Assembly (NCBI GenBank): GCA_965228775.1
Contig: OZ245840.1
Location: forward strand, 2,294,001-2,358,000
DNA length: 64,000 nt
DNA from: JANQMY01 sp965228775
Lineage (GTDB): Bacteria; Pseudomonadota; Alphaproteobacteria; JANQMY01
Direction of reading: 5' to 3'
The translations under genes and the position numbers were made by a program. Below the pieces are notes generated by a model. The model did no database searches, was not told where the DNA came from, and was given only the letters and a program-made list of their open reading frames with translations. Each line of letters starts with the position of its first letter. Within the stretch, counting starts at the first letter, position 1. Of this stretch, positions 45,257-52,798 are shown in pieces.

Positions 45257-46246
45257 ATGAAAGAACCGACGCCAAAATCGACCGGCCATGTTTATCTCGA
45301 TTTTGAGAAACCGATCTCGGAGCTAGAGGGCAAGGCACACGAGCTGCGCCAAATGGCAGCCGATGGCGGTGGCGACCAGGTTCTCCTCAATGAGGCCGCA
45401 AAGCAGGAGGCGAAGGCCCAGCAATTGCTGAAGGATACCTACGCCAAACTGACCCCGTGGCAAAAAACACAAGTCGCCCGGCATCCGAACCGTCCGCACT
45501 TTGTAGATTACATGGGTGAACTGGTTGAAGACTTCACCAACATGGCGGGCGACCGCGCTTTCGGGGAAGACGAAGCGGTCATGGCCGGGCTCGGACGCTT
45601 CCGTGGACAGACCATCGCCTTTATCGGCCATGAAAAAGGGTCGGACACGCAAAGCCGCATTCGTCACAATTTCGGCATGGGCCGGCCCGAAGGCTATCGC
45701 AAAGCCGTACGCATCATGGAACTGGCGGACCGGTTCAAGTTTCCTGTGGTGACCATGATCGATACGGCAGGCGCCTATCCTGGTCTTGCGGGCGAAGAGC
45801 GCGGCCAAGCCGAAGCCATCGCCCGGTCCACGGATCTCTGCCTGCAAATTGGCGTGCCTCTGATCACGATCTTCATGGGCGAAGGCATGTCGGGTGGCGC
45901 CATTGCCTTTGCCACGGCGAACCACATCATCATGCTGGAACATTCCACATATGCAGTGATCTCGCCGGAAGGCTGTGCTTCGATTTTGTTCCGCAGCTCG
46001 GACAAAGCAAAAGACGCGGCCGCAGCCATGAAGATCACAGCGCAAGACCTGAAATCACTTAGCGTGATTGATGAGATTTTGGACGAGCCGGTCGGCGGTG
46101 CGCATCGGGATCCGAAACAGACGATCGCCAAAACAGGCGACGCACTAGAAGCCGCCTTAAACAGCCTTTCCGGATTGTCCGCGGACGAACTGCGCCGTCA
46201 GCGCCGCGAGAAGTTCCTGAAGATGGGCCGTGAAGGCCTGGCGTAA
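45257..46246 (+). CDS. accA: Acetyl-CoA carboxylase carboxyltransferase subunit alpha
   Basis: A 329-residue subunit that, with AccD, transfers the carboxyl group from biotin to acetyl-CoA, the first step of fatty acid synthesis. The family start YLDFEKPISELEGKAHEL is followed by GRFRGQTIAFIGHEKG, the mid region with TMIDTAGAYPGLAGEERGQ and the AGEGMSGGAIA-like segment MGEGMSGGAIAFATANH. The C-terminus is complete. It stands as a single gene between the ECF41 operon and a repeat region. Confidence 0.96.
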   Translation: MKEPTPKSTGHVYLDFEKPISELEGKAHELRQMAADGGGDQVLLNEAAKQEAKAQQLLKDTYAKLTPWQKTQVARHPNRPHFVDYMGELVEDFTNMAGDRAFGEDEAVMAGLGRFRGQTIAFIGHEKGSDTQSRIRHNFGMGRPEGYRKAVRIMELADRFKFPVVTMIDTAGAYPGLAGEERGQAEAIARSTDLCLQIGVPLITIFMGEGMSGGAIAFATANHIIMLEHSTYAVISPEGCASILFRSSDKAKDAAAAMKITAQDLKSLSVIDEILDEPVGGAHRDPKQTIAKTGDALEAALNSLSGLSADELRRQRREKFLKMGREGLA

Positions 46247-46285
46247 GGCATTCCCTGGAACCACTATCCGGCTCTTAAATACAAT

Positions 46286-46494
46286 CGTCATCACGAGGAG
46301 CCCTTTGGGCGACGAAGTGATCCAGAGCAACAAGGACTGAGCAAATGGCCCTGGATTGCTTCGTCGCTTTGTCTTTTGCCGCAACACCTGCCCACTCCCC
46401 CGTCCCAACCACCCCAAGGGTACCCTCGCACAGGTGGTTGGGACGGGGGAGTGGGCAGGCATGGCAATACAAAGAATGCGCCTTCGCAATGACG
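46286..46494. repeat. REP-like palindromic element, about 209 bp, with nested insert
   Basis: The ends CGTCATCACGA (46286-46296) and TCGCAATGACG (46484-46494) are inverted repeats with two mismatches and resemble the common CGTCATTGCGAGGAG-type bacterial repeat. A second pair, GCGACGAAGTGATCCAG (46309-46325) and CTGGATTGCTTCGTCGC (46351-46367), nearly pairs. A separate perfect 27-bp inverted repeat (listed next) sits inside the right half. No transposase is present. Confidence 0.7.
46387..46459. repeat. Perfect 27-bp inverted repeat with palindromic loop
   Basis: Arms at 46387-46413 and 46433-46459 are exact complements (left arm begins CCTGCCCACTCCCCC and ends CCAACCACC). The 19-nt loop contains the palindrome AGGGTACCCT (46417-46426). 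The arm-end CCAACCACC and the loop core recur near 51.5 kb, so this is a repeated element and not a terminator. Confidence 0.85.
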
Positions 46495-46520
46495 TTTTGC
46501 AGACTTGTTCCGCGCAAACA

Positions 46521-47564
46521 TCAACTCGCTGCGAAACCCTTGAATTCCGTCTCGATACGGTGAATGTCCTGGATAACATCCGGCGGCAGCGCGCCTGGCC
46601 TGTCATAAGACGCACTGTCGGAAACGATATCCGTAAATCCGCCAAACCGTTCAGCGATGGCCGCCTCAATTTCATCGTGACGCCCAATGGCCGCAAACAA
46701 ACGCACCACATCGTCTGAAACTTCACCGGCCATGGCATCCCACTGGTTTGTCTTGGACATGTGATTAAGCTTGGCCCCCAGTTCTTCAAGCCCATGCTGT
46801 TCGAACACCGGCCAATAGGCCCGCGTAGATCCGTAAAACGCAACGCGCGCCCGGACCCAATCAACCAGTTTGGCCACCTCTTCATCCGTTGCACCCGTTG
46901 CCACAAACCCGCCACCGCTCACTTGGAAGGTCTCGCGGGTGCGGCCGGCTTTCAGAAGCCCTTTGTTCAATTCAGGCCAAATGACATTTTCAAAATATTT
47001 CCGTGTACAGAATCCATGGAGACGCACGCCATCGCAGAGTTCACCGGCAGCACGCAGCATGGCCGGCCCCACCGCGGCAATGGTGATCGGCGGTGTATCG
47101 TAGGGCATCTCTTCCGGCGTGAAGTTGGGCGTCATAAGCGTGAAGCGATAGTGTTCGCCTTCAAAGTTGAGCGGCTCCCCCGTCTTCCAGGTGCGCCAGA
47201 TAGCCCGAAGCGATTGCACATATTCCCGCATGCGCGGCGCGGGCGCCGACCAGGGCACACTGAACCGGCGTTCATTGTGTCCCTTCACCTGACTGCCAAT
47301 ACCCAGCACAAAACGTCCCTGGCTCGCCACCTGCAGATCCCAAGACATATTGGCGGTGGACATGGGACTTCGCGCAAAAGCGATCGCTATGCTGGTCGAC
47401 AGGTTCAGTTTGCTGCTGTTTACCGACGCGACAGCCAATGGCAGAAAGGGATCGTGCCGGTTTTCCTGAGTGGAAATGCCATCATAACCAGCGGCTTCGA
47501 TGCGCCGCGTTTCGTCCGGCACCTTTTGCAAATCGCTTTGAACGAGCGTCGTGTGCACCTGCAT
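46521..47564 (-). CDS. LLM class F420-dependent oxidoreductase (TIGR03617-like)
   Basis: A 347-residue luciferase-like-fold (TIM-barrel) oxidoreductase that would use F420 or flavin. The start MQVHTTLVQSDLQKVP and the segments GYDGISTQENRHDPFLPLAVA and QGRFVLGIGSQVKGHNERRF match the F420-dependent subgroup. I chose the ATG at 47564 with GGGAGG 8 nt upstream; an upstream in-frame start at 47642 adds a Gly/Ser/Asn stretch unlike the family. Substrate is unknown. The F420 dependence is inferred from the subgroup only. Confidence 0.85.
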   Translation of the reverse strand: MQVHTTLVQSDLQKVPDETRRIEAAGYDGISTQENRHDPFLPLAVASVNSSKLNLSTSIAIAFARSPMSTANMSWDLQVASQGRFVLGIGSQVKGHNERRFSVPWSAPAPRMREYVQSLRAIWRTWKTGEPLNFEGEHYRFTLMTPNFTPEEMPYDTPPITIAAVGPAMLRAAGELCDGVRLHGFCTRKYFENVIWPELNKGLLKAGRTRETFQVSGGGFVATGATDEEVAKLVDWVRARVAFYGSTRAYWPVFEQHGLEELGAKLNHMSKTNQWDAMAGEVSDDVVRLFAAIGRHDEIEAAIAERFGGFTDIVSDSASYDRPGALPPDVIQDIHRIETEFKGFAAS

Positions 47565-47686
47565 AACCAAGACCTCCCAATGCTGAGTTTCTATGGCCGA
47601 AAAAAACTCGGCACCCGATCCATTAGATCCGTTTGAGCCCATTTCGCGGTGAATGGCAAATTCCCGCTGACGCTTATCGCCGTTGC

Positions 47687-48223
47687 CTAGACGCCCAATG
47701 CAATCGCCTGATTGATTTTTCTGCCCGTGTTCACGGCGTGATAGGTGGGAAATGGAGACCGCTGCGACACATCAATATCGCGCTTAAGCCACGCCCGTTC
47801 CTCCAGAACGCCCAGCGACTTGGACAAAGCGCGGTCTGTTATTGGACCCAGACCGTTTTTGATCGCGGAGAAGCGTTTCGGCGTTTCCGTAACGGCAAGA
47901 ATGGGGACAGCCCAGTTTCGCTTTATGACAGCAAAGCCGTCGTCATCGGGCACGATGTTCACAATCCTGCCTGCCATCGCCGCGGCCACCCTGCCTTTTG
48001 GGGTCAGGCGGAATTCCGGCCGCAATGGATGGCCATGGCCGGGGTTTCTTTCCAACAGCTCAAGCTGAAGCAGATGACCAAGGCTGGCCGCAAAAGAACT
48101 CCGGCTTGCGCTGGTCGCCGCGATCAACGGCGCTTGACGCCCAGGAATGCCGGAATCCAACAGCGCCAGAATTTTCAATGACCAAGCTTTGGATGTGAGG
48201 TTGACAAGCAGCTCGATATTCAT
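47687..48223 (-). CDS. Tandem winged-helix regulator (HxlR-like)
   Basis: A 178-residue protein that appears to hold two copies of a winged helix of HxlR/MarR type. The first is AWSLKILALLDSG... to FRLTPKGR (about 13-78), and the second is NWAVPILAV...KRFSAI...LGVLEERAW to YHAVNTGR (about 103-169). HxlR proteins normally have a single domain and dimerise, so this looks like an internal duplication. The start at 48223 lies 4 bp from a palindrome (48228-48240), and the VOC gene is divergent 40 bp away, which suggests that it controls itself and that gene. Confidence 0.75.
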   Translation of the reverse strand: MNIELLVNLTSKAWSLKILALLDSGIPGRQAPLIAATSASRSSFAASLGHLLQLELLERNPGHGHPLRPEFRLTPKGRVAAAMAGRIVNIVPDDDGFAVIKRNWAVPILAVTETPKRFSAIKNGLGPITDRALSKSLGVLEERAWLKRDIDVSQRSPFPTYHAVNTGRKINQAIALGV

Positions 48224-48227
48224 GAAA

Positions 48228-48240
48228 TATAGTTACTATA
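48228..48240. promoter_or_regulatory. Palindromic operator between the regulator and VOC genes
   Basis: TATAGT-T-ACTATA is a perfect palindrome with 6-bp arms in the 40-bp gap between two divergent start codons. It is the natural binding site for the adjacent winged-helix regulator. Confidence 0.6.
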
Positions 48241-48263
48241 ATTTTGCTACATAGGGAAGCATC

Positions 48264-48635
48264 ATGCCGGTCGTTTCGTTGGACAACACAATCACATTGG
48301 CTCTTTCTGTTCGGGACCGGCATGCAAGTGCTGCATGGTACGAGAAAAATCTCGGCTTCCAATTGCTGGCCCATATAGACGAGGCTGGCTGGAGCGAAAT
48401 GCTAACCAAGACGGACGGCGTTACGCTCGGATTGGGGGAGCAGTCAGAACCCGCACCCGGCAACTCTGTTCCTGTCTTTGGCGTGGCGGACATCGCGGTT
48501 GCGCGCGCGGCCTTGGAAGGTGCGGGCGTGAAATTTGACGGGGAAACCGAAACCATCGAGGGCATGGTCAGCACGGCAACATTTTACGATCCGGACGGCA
48601 ATGCCCTCATGTTGGCGCAAGATCTTTCAAAATAG
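48264..48635 (+). CDS. VOC family (glyoxalase/bleomycin-resistance fold) protein
   Basis: A 123-residue protein of the vicinal-oxygen-chelate fold. The beta-alpha-beta-beta-beta units are seen in TLALSVRDRHASAAWYEKNLGFQ and in the C-terminal VSTATFYDPDGNALMLAQ. Metal-ligand positions cannot be assigned with certainty. Such proteins can be dioxygenases, isomerases or drug-binding proteins. It is transcribed away from the tandem regulator with the palindrome between them. Confidence 0.8.
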   Translation: MPVVSLDNTITLALSVRDRHASAAWYEKNLGFQLLAHIDEAGWSEMLTKTDGVTLGLGEQSEPAPGNSVPVFGVADIAVARAALEGAGVKFDGETETIEGMVSTATFYDPDGNALMLAQDLSK

Positions 48636-48687
48636 TCCAGGCTTCAGAGACCGACGCAGCGTTTTCCGCGCCGAGCGTACGGGCAGA

Positions 48688-49377
48688 TTATGCCGCAAGC
48701 CGCTCCGCAATAACCTCCAGCACAATACCATTGACGCCCATACCACCATGGCTGCTGGACACTTCCACATGTTCCACATTCGGGTTGTGGTCATCAATGC
48801 AGGCTTGCCACGCGACGACACCGTCGGAGCGGCTATAGATCGCGGTGATGGGCGTGTTAATCAGCACACGATTCCGTTGCTTAATGATCTCTTCTATGTG
48901 GTCGGCATTTTGTCCCGTCAGCATACGGAAAAGCGACGAGATCGTGGTGTATTTCGGCCCGCCCACCACGGGTGATCCAAGCGTAATAATTCGATCGACA
49001 AGATACGGACGTTCACGTGCGATTTCTCGGGAAATGACGCCGCCAAGGCTTTGCCCGACCAATCGCACGGATTGGCCGGTATCGGCCATAATGTCTTCAA
49101 GCTGATCGATCACGGTCGAGGCGAGTTTGCGCACACCCCCGCGATTGAACCCCAGGCCCCAGCCCGTGACGTCATATCCCAGATAATCAAGATAAGCGCG
49201 GATGACCCAAGTGGATGCATCGTCGGCCAAATATCCCGGCAGAACCATGACAGGTTCCCCCTCTCCGCGCGGCGCACTGTTGAGATTGATGGCCCGCAAT
49301 GGAAGAGAGGCAAAGTCGAACGGCAGTCGCATTTCCCGGAACAGATTGAGAGGATTCGGTTCTTTCAGATCGCTCAT
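48688..49377 (-). CDS. Alpha/beta hydrolase (lipase-like)
   Basis: A 229-residue hydrolase. The nucleophile elbow is GQSLGG near residue 125. The oxyanion-side loop is VMVLPGYLADDAS, and the segment WQACIDDHNPNVEHVEV is followed by SSSHGGMGVN, which provides the catalytic His. The layout resembles PGAP1/lipase class 2-type esterases. No signal peptide is seen, so it is likely intracellular. It is divergent from the nucleoside transporter gene, with a 131-bp shared control region. Confidence 0.82.
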   Translation of the reverse strand: MSDLKEPNPLNLFREMRLPFDFASLPLRAINLNSAPRGEGEPVMVLPGYLADDASTWVIRAYLDYLGYDVTGWGLGFNRGGVRKLASTVIDQLEDIMADTGQSVRLVGQSLGGVISREIARERPYLVDRIITLGSPVVGGPKYTTISSLFRMLTGQNADHIEEIIKQRNRVLINTPITAIYSRSDGVVAWQACIDDHNPNVEHVEVSSSHGGMGVNGIVLEVIAERLAA

Positions 49378-49440
49378 CCGTACACCACGAGAAAGAATCA
49401 GGGGCCGTATAATCTTTGAACGACACTAACAGAAAAACCC

Positions 49441-49472
49441 TCTAAGAATGTGTTACAAAATTACATCTTAGA
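49441..49472. promoter_or_regulatory. Imperfect inverted repeat upstream of the nucleoside transporter
   Basis: TCTAAGA-A-TGT (49441-49451) and ACATCTTAGA (49463-49472) are complementary but for one extra A, with an 11-nt spacer. The repeat ends 36 bp before the transporter start codon, the place of a repressor operator. Confidence 0.5.
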
Positions 49473-49508
49473 ACGCTCTATTTTCACGCGGATTTCCCGG
49501 ACCCAAAG

Positions 49509-50729
49509 ATGATCATATTACAGAGCTTAGCCAGCATTGCGGTCTTTGTCGGCATCGCCGTTCTGCTATCGGAAAACCGCCGCGCGATTCATTGGCCACT
49601 TATCGGGCGCGCCTTTGCTCTGCAATTCGCCGTCGCTCTTTTTGTTCTTTACGTTCCGTTCGGCCAGACACTTCTTGGGGGCATGGCTGATAGCATTAGA
49701 TCGGTCATTGCCAGCGGCGAGGCCGGCAGCACCTTTGTCTTCGGAAATCTGGTCAGCGACGAGACCGGATTTATTTTCGCCTTCCGTGTACTGCCCGTTA
49801 TTGTCTTTATCTCTACACTGATCGCACTGCTTTACTATTTCGGGATCATGCAACTGGTGATCTTGTATATCGGGGGCGCGCTCCGCCGCGTCATCGGCAC
49901 AAGCCACGCGGAATCGGTCACCGCGGCCGCGAACATCTTCATCGCACACACGGATGCGGCCATGCTGATCCGACCCTACCTGCCCAAGATCACACGCTCC
50001 GAATTATTCGCCCTCATCTGCGCCGGGATGAGCACCATTGCGGGCGCGGTGCTTGCAGGCGTCGCAGGGCTTGGCGTTGAGATCAAATATCTGATTGCCG
50101 CATGCTTCATGTCCGCGCCGGGCAGCCTGATGATGGCGAAAATCATGCTGCCGGAAACCGGCAAACCCAATGTCACTTTCACACAGATCTCTTACGACGA
50201 AGATCGCCCGCCGATAAACGTAATCGACGCCGCGGCCGGCGGCGCCTTGCTTGGATTACGCGTCGCTGTCGCCGTGGGTGCCTTGCTGGTTGCCTTCATT
50301 GGCCTCATCGCGCTTAGCAACGTGATTCTCGGCACTATTGGCGGCTGGGTCGGCTTTCCGGACCTGACCATTCAATATCTGCTTGGTGTTCTTTTGATGC
50401 CGATCGCCTTGTTGATGGGGGTCCCATGGGAAGAAGCCATTCAGGTGGCCGGTTTGATCGGACAAAAAATCGTCTTGAACGAATTCGTCGCCTATGTGGG
50501 GTATATCGATCTCGCTCCCACACTTTCCGAACACGCGCAGATCATTGCAACGTTTTCGCTTTGCGGTTTTGCCAACCTTTCTTCAATTGCCATGGTCCTT
50601 GGCACCATCGAAAGCATCGCGCCGAACCGCCGTTCGGAAGCTGCCCAGCTAGGTCTCAAGGCTGTCATCGCGGGAACCCTGGTGAACCTGACAAATGCCG
50701 CCTTGGCGGGCCTGTTGCTTGCGATATGA
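49509..50729 (+). CDS. Concentrative nucleoside transporter (NupC/CNT family)
   Basis: A 406-residue inner-membrane nucleoside:cation symporter with about ten hydrophobic segments. Family signatures include FGIMQLVILYIGGAL, the SVTAAANIFIAHTDA segment and the late VAGLIGQKIVLNEFVAYV, as in NupC/CNT proteins. It is followed 39 bp later by the purine nucleoside phosphorylase gene, making a nucleoside salvage pair. An inverted repeat lies just upstream. Confidence 0.92.
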   Translation: MIILQSLASIAVFVGIAVLLSENRRAIHWPLIGRAFALQFAVALFVLYVPFGQTLLGGMADSIRSVIASGEAGSTFVFGNLVSDETGFIFAFRVLPVIVFISTLIALLYYFGIMQLVILYIGGALRRVIGTSHAESVTAAANIFIAHTDAAMLIRPYLPKITRSELFALICAGMSTIAGAVLAGVAGLGVEIKYLIAACFMSAPGSLMMAKIMLPETGKPNVTFTQISYDEDRPPINVIDAAAGGALLGLRVAVAVGALLVAFIGLIALSNVILGTIGGWVGFPDLTIQYLLGVLLMPIALLMGVPWEEAIQVAGLIGQKIVLNEFVAYVGYIDLAPTLSEHAQIIATFSLCGFANLSSIAMVLGTIESIAPNRRSEAAQLGLKAVIAGTLVNLTNAALAGLLLAI

Positions 50730-50768
50730 TACGCATGAGAGACCAACAACAAAAACCGAAGGCACGCT

Positions 50769-51473
50769 ATGGCCACCATCCATTTTAATGCGCCGGACGG
50801 CGCCTTTGCCGACACTGTTCTTTTTCCCGGCGACCCGTTGCGCGCGAAATATATCGCAGAGCGGTTTTTGGAGGGGGCGGAGGAAATCTCAAATGTCCGG
50901 AACATGTTGGCCTTTACCGGCGACTTCAATGGACACCGCGTATCCGTCAGCGGCAGCGGCATGGGCATCCCGTCAGCGTCGATCTACGCCAAGGAGCTGA
51001 TCACGGATTACGGTGTGAAGAAGATCATCCGTGTGGGAAGTTGCGGCGCTGTACGGAAAGACGTGAAGATGAGGGACGTGATCATCGCCGTCGGCGCGGG
51101 CACGGATTCAAACGTGAATCGCCTGCGCTTCGACAATTATGATTTCCCCGCATTAGCGGATTTTGACCTTGTGGAACGAGCCGTTACCGCTGCCCGCAGT
51201 TCCGGCGCCCCTTACCATGTTGGCCCCATATTTTCGTCAGACCTGTTCTACCACCCCAAGGAAAACGTATTCGACTTGCTTGAGAAGTATGGGTTTCTTG
51301 GCGTGGAAATGGAGGCGGCGGGCCTCTATGGCGTAGCCGCCGAATTCGGCGCCCGGGCATTGGCGATTTGCACTGTAAGCGACCACATCAAAAGCGGCGG
51401 CGCTCTCACGCCGGAAGAACGTCAGGAATCATTCGATCAAATGATCTCGATTGCTCTGCAGGCCGCGCTCTAA
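50769..51473 (+). CDS. deoD: Purine-nucleoside phosphorylase
   Basis: A 234-residue hexameric-type phosphorylase that cleaves purine (deoxy)nucleosides to base and ribose-1-phosphate. The start DGAFADTVLFPGDPLRAKYI, RVGSCGAVRKDVKMRDVII and the segment GVEMEAAGLYGVAAE are diagnostic of DeoD. It follows the nucleoside transporter gene, so uptake and cleavage are encoded together. The repeat element near 51.5 kb begins about 30 bp after its stop. Confidence 0.95.
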   Translation: MATIHFNAPDGAFADTVLFPGDPLRAKYIAERFLEGAEEISNVRNMLAFTGDFNGHRVSVSGSGMGIPSASIYAKELITDYGVKKIIRVGSCGAVRKDVKMRDVIIAVGAGTDSNVNRLRFDNYDFPALADFDLVERAVTAARSSGAPYHVGPIFSSDLFYHPKENVFDLLEKYGFLGVEMEAAGLYGVAAEFGARALAICTVSDHIKSGGALTPEERQESFDQMISIALQAAL

Positions 51474-51503
51474 AACAAAGGGCGCCTTTGTCTTTGGTGC
51501 CTT

Positions 51504-51589
51504 GCCGTCCCGCTCCCCCTTCCCAACCACCCGACAAGGATACCCTAGGGGTGGTTGGCCAATGTTAGTCTCTGGGGGAGCGGGACGGC
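51504..51589. repeat. Second palindromic element, related to the one at 46.4 kb
   Basis: Outer arms GCCGTCCCGCTCCCCC (51504-51519) and its exact complement (51574-51589) enclose a second inverted repeat CCAACCACC (51523-51531) / GGTGGTTGG (51550-51558). The innermost AAGG-TACCCT core matches the loop core of the 46.4-kb element. It sits between deoD and the convergent GYHKG-repeat gene. Confidence 0.8.
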
Positions 51590-51609
51590 TAAGTCAAATC
51601 AACCAGACG

Positions 51610-52152
51610 TCAGTCAACGTAACCAACGACGAACTCGCTGCCTTCCACAATGTATGCGGACCCATCGGGGTTGTAACAAATGGTGCAGCCCTTCTTCACA
51701 TAACGGCCGCGAACTTTTTCGGTCTTGTAGACCACATGGCAGTTATCGCCACCGGCATTAGCTTTCTGATAACCGCCATGGCCCTTGTGATATCCGCCTT
51801 TGCCTTTGTGATAGCCACCCTTGCTTTTGTAGTAGCCATCATCTTCGTAATAATCGTCGTCGTGTTTCTTCTTCTTGTTGGCTTGGCTCGCGATGATCGC
51901 CACGGCGGCAATGCCGCCAATGATCGCAAACGGTACCCAATCCTTGTTCTTCTTCCGCTTGTGATACTTGCCGTGCCCGTGGCCGTGACCCTTGTGGTAC
52001 CCGCCTTTGCCATGGCCTTTGTGATAGCCGCCGCTCTTATGGTAGCCACCACCCCCTTTGTGATAATCGCCGGCAACTGCCGGTACGACCGTCGTCGCCG
52101 TCATGAAGGCGAACGCCGTAAGCAACGCAACCCCTGCTTTCCCAAGTGACAT
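51610..52152 (-). CDS. Exported GYHKG-repeat protein with one transmembrane helix
   Basis: A 180-residue protein of unrecognised family. A signal peptide ends near PAVAG (about 28). Repeats of the form GYHKG (with GHGHGHGK between) fill residues about 29-65, then a basic stretch, one hydrophobic helix (VPFAIIGGIAAVAIIA, about 73-88), an acidic DDDYYEDDGYY run and more GYHKG repeats to about 130. A conserved-looking C-terminal region with three Cys (CHVVY, CTIC) ends the protein. The His/Gly/Lys content suggests metal or polyanion binding, but that is inference. Confidence 0.65.
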   Translation of the reverse strand: MSLGKAGVALLTAFAFMTATTVVPAVAGDYHKGGGGYHKSGGYHKGHGKGGYHKGHGHGHGKYHKRKKNKDWVPFAIIGGIAAVAIIASQANKKKKHDDDYYEDDGYYKSKGGYHKGKGGYHKGHGGYQKANAGGDNCHVVYKTEKVRGRYVKKGCTICYNPDGSAYIVEGSEFVVGYVD

Positions 52153-52181
52153 GGGCTTTCTCCAAGTTTGAACCCTCTAGA

Positions 52182-52225
52182 GCGCGATCAGGTTAAGTGG
52201 ACTCCGGTTAACCGTCCGGTCGCGC
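52182..52225. repeat. Short palindromic element upstream of the GYHKG gene
   Basis: GCGCGA/TCGCGC (52182-52187 and 52220-52225) enclose GGTTAA/TTAACC (52191-52196 and 52208-52213). The preceding CTAGA is like the ends of RIME-type elements, so this may be a half-element or a hairpin in the gene's leader. Confidence 0.5.
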
Positions 52226-52328
52226 GTCAAACGGTTAGGAGCGAGAAGGCTAGGTGCCCCAGACTGAATGCAACCTGAACAGAAAAAGTGCGGGAAAGCT
52301 TGGATCGCCGCCTCAGTAGGCGGAATGT

Positions 52329-52742
52329 TTAATTGGCGGTTGCGTGGTCGTTCATCAGCCGCAACCTTTGCGTCAAGGTGCGCATAACATTGAGCGCGAA
52401 ATACGGAACTTCATCGACCATGATCAGAAACTCGCGCTCGCGCAGGACAGAAAGCGTGCAGTCCGATTTAGCCTTCGCCGTCGCACTGCGTGGGGCATGG
52501 TCAATCAGCGCCATCTCGCCAAAAATATCGGAAGGGCCCAGCTGTTCCAGCACGGCACCGTGAAATTCGATTTCTACTTCGCCGTCACGAATGACAAAAA
52601 GACAATCGCCCGCATCACCTTCCGCAAATATGGTATCGCCTGCGCGAAAGGTCTGTCCGTCCATCTTCGACAGAAGATTCTCAAGCTGCTCACTGCTCAT
52701 GCTGAGGGGTTCCAATGTGTCAGGTTTCGGCTTTTTGCGCAC
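52329..52742 (-). CDS. Stand-alone cyclic-nucleotide-binding domain protein
   Basis: A 137-residue protein made of one CRP-type cNMP-binding beta-roll. The phosphate-binding cassette is FGEMALIDHAPRSATA, with the Glu and Arg that contact the ribose and phosphate. No DNA-binding or enzymatic domain is attached. The GTG at 52742 is used here; ATG 52700 (MSSEQL) is an alternative. It lies 56 bp downstream of the Anbu gene on the same strand, so it may be the last gene of that operon. Ligand (cAMP or cGMP) is unknown. Confidence 0.82.
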   Translation of the reverse strand: MRKKPKPDTLEPLSMSSEQLENLLSKMDGQTFRAGDTIFAEGDAGDCLFVIRDGEVEIEFHGAVLEQLGPSDIFGEMALIDHAPRSATAKAKSDCTLSVLREREFLIMVDEVPYFALNVMRTLTQRLRLMNDHATAN

Positions 52743-52798
52743 TCTGCGTCATTGCCGTGACAGTTTCGCGACACGCCGCTGACCGAGCATGTCAGTCG

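Noticed and set aside
46157..46915. A 252-aa leftward open frame crossing the repeats and the end of accA
   Set aside because: It runs through palindromic repeats, antisense to accA and out of frame with the LLM oxidoreductase gene; composition is not protein-like.
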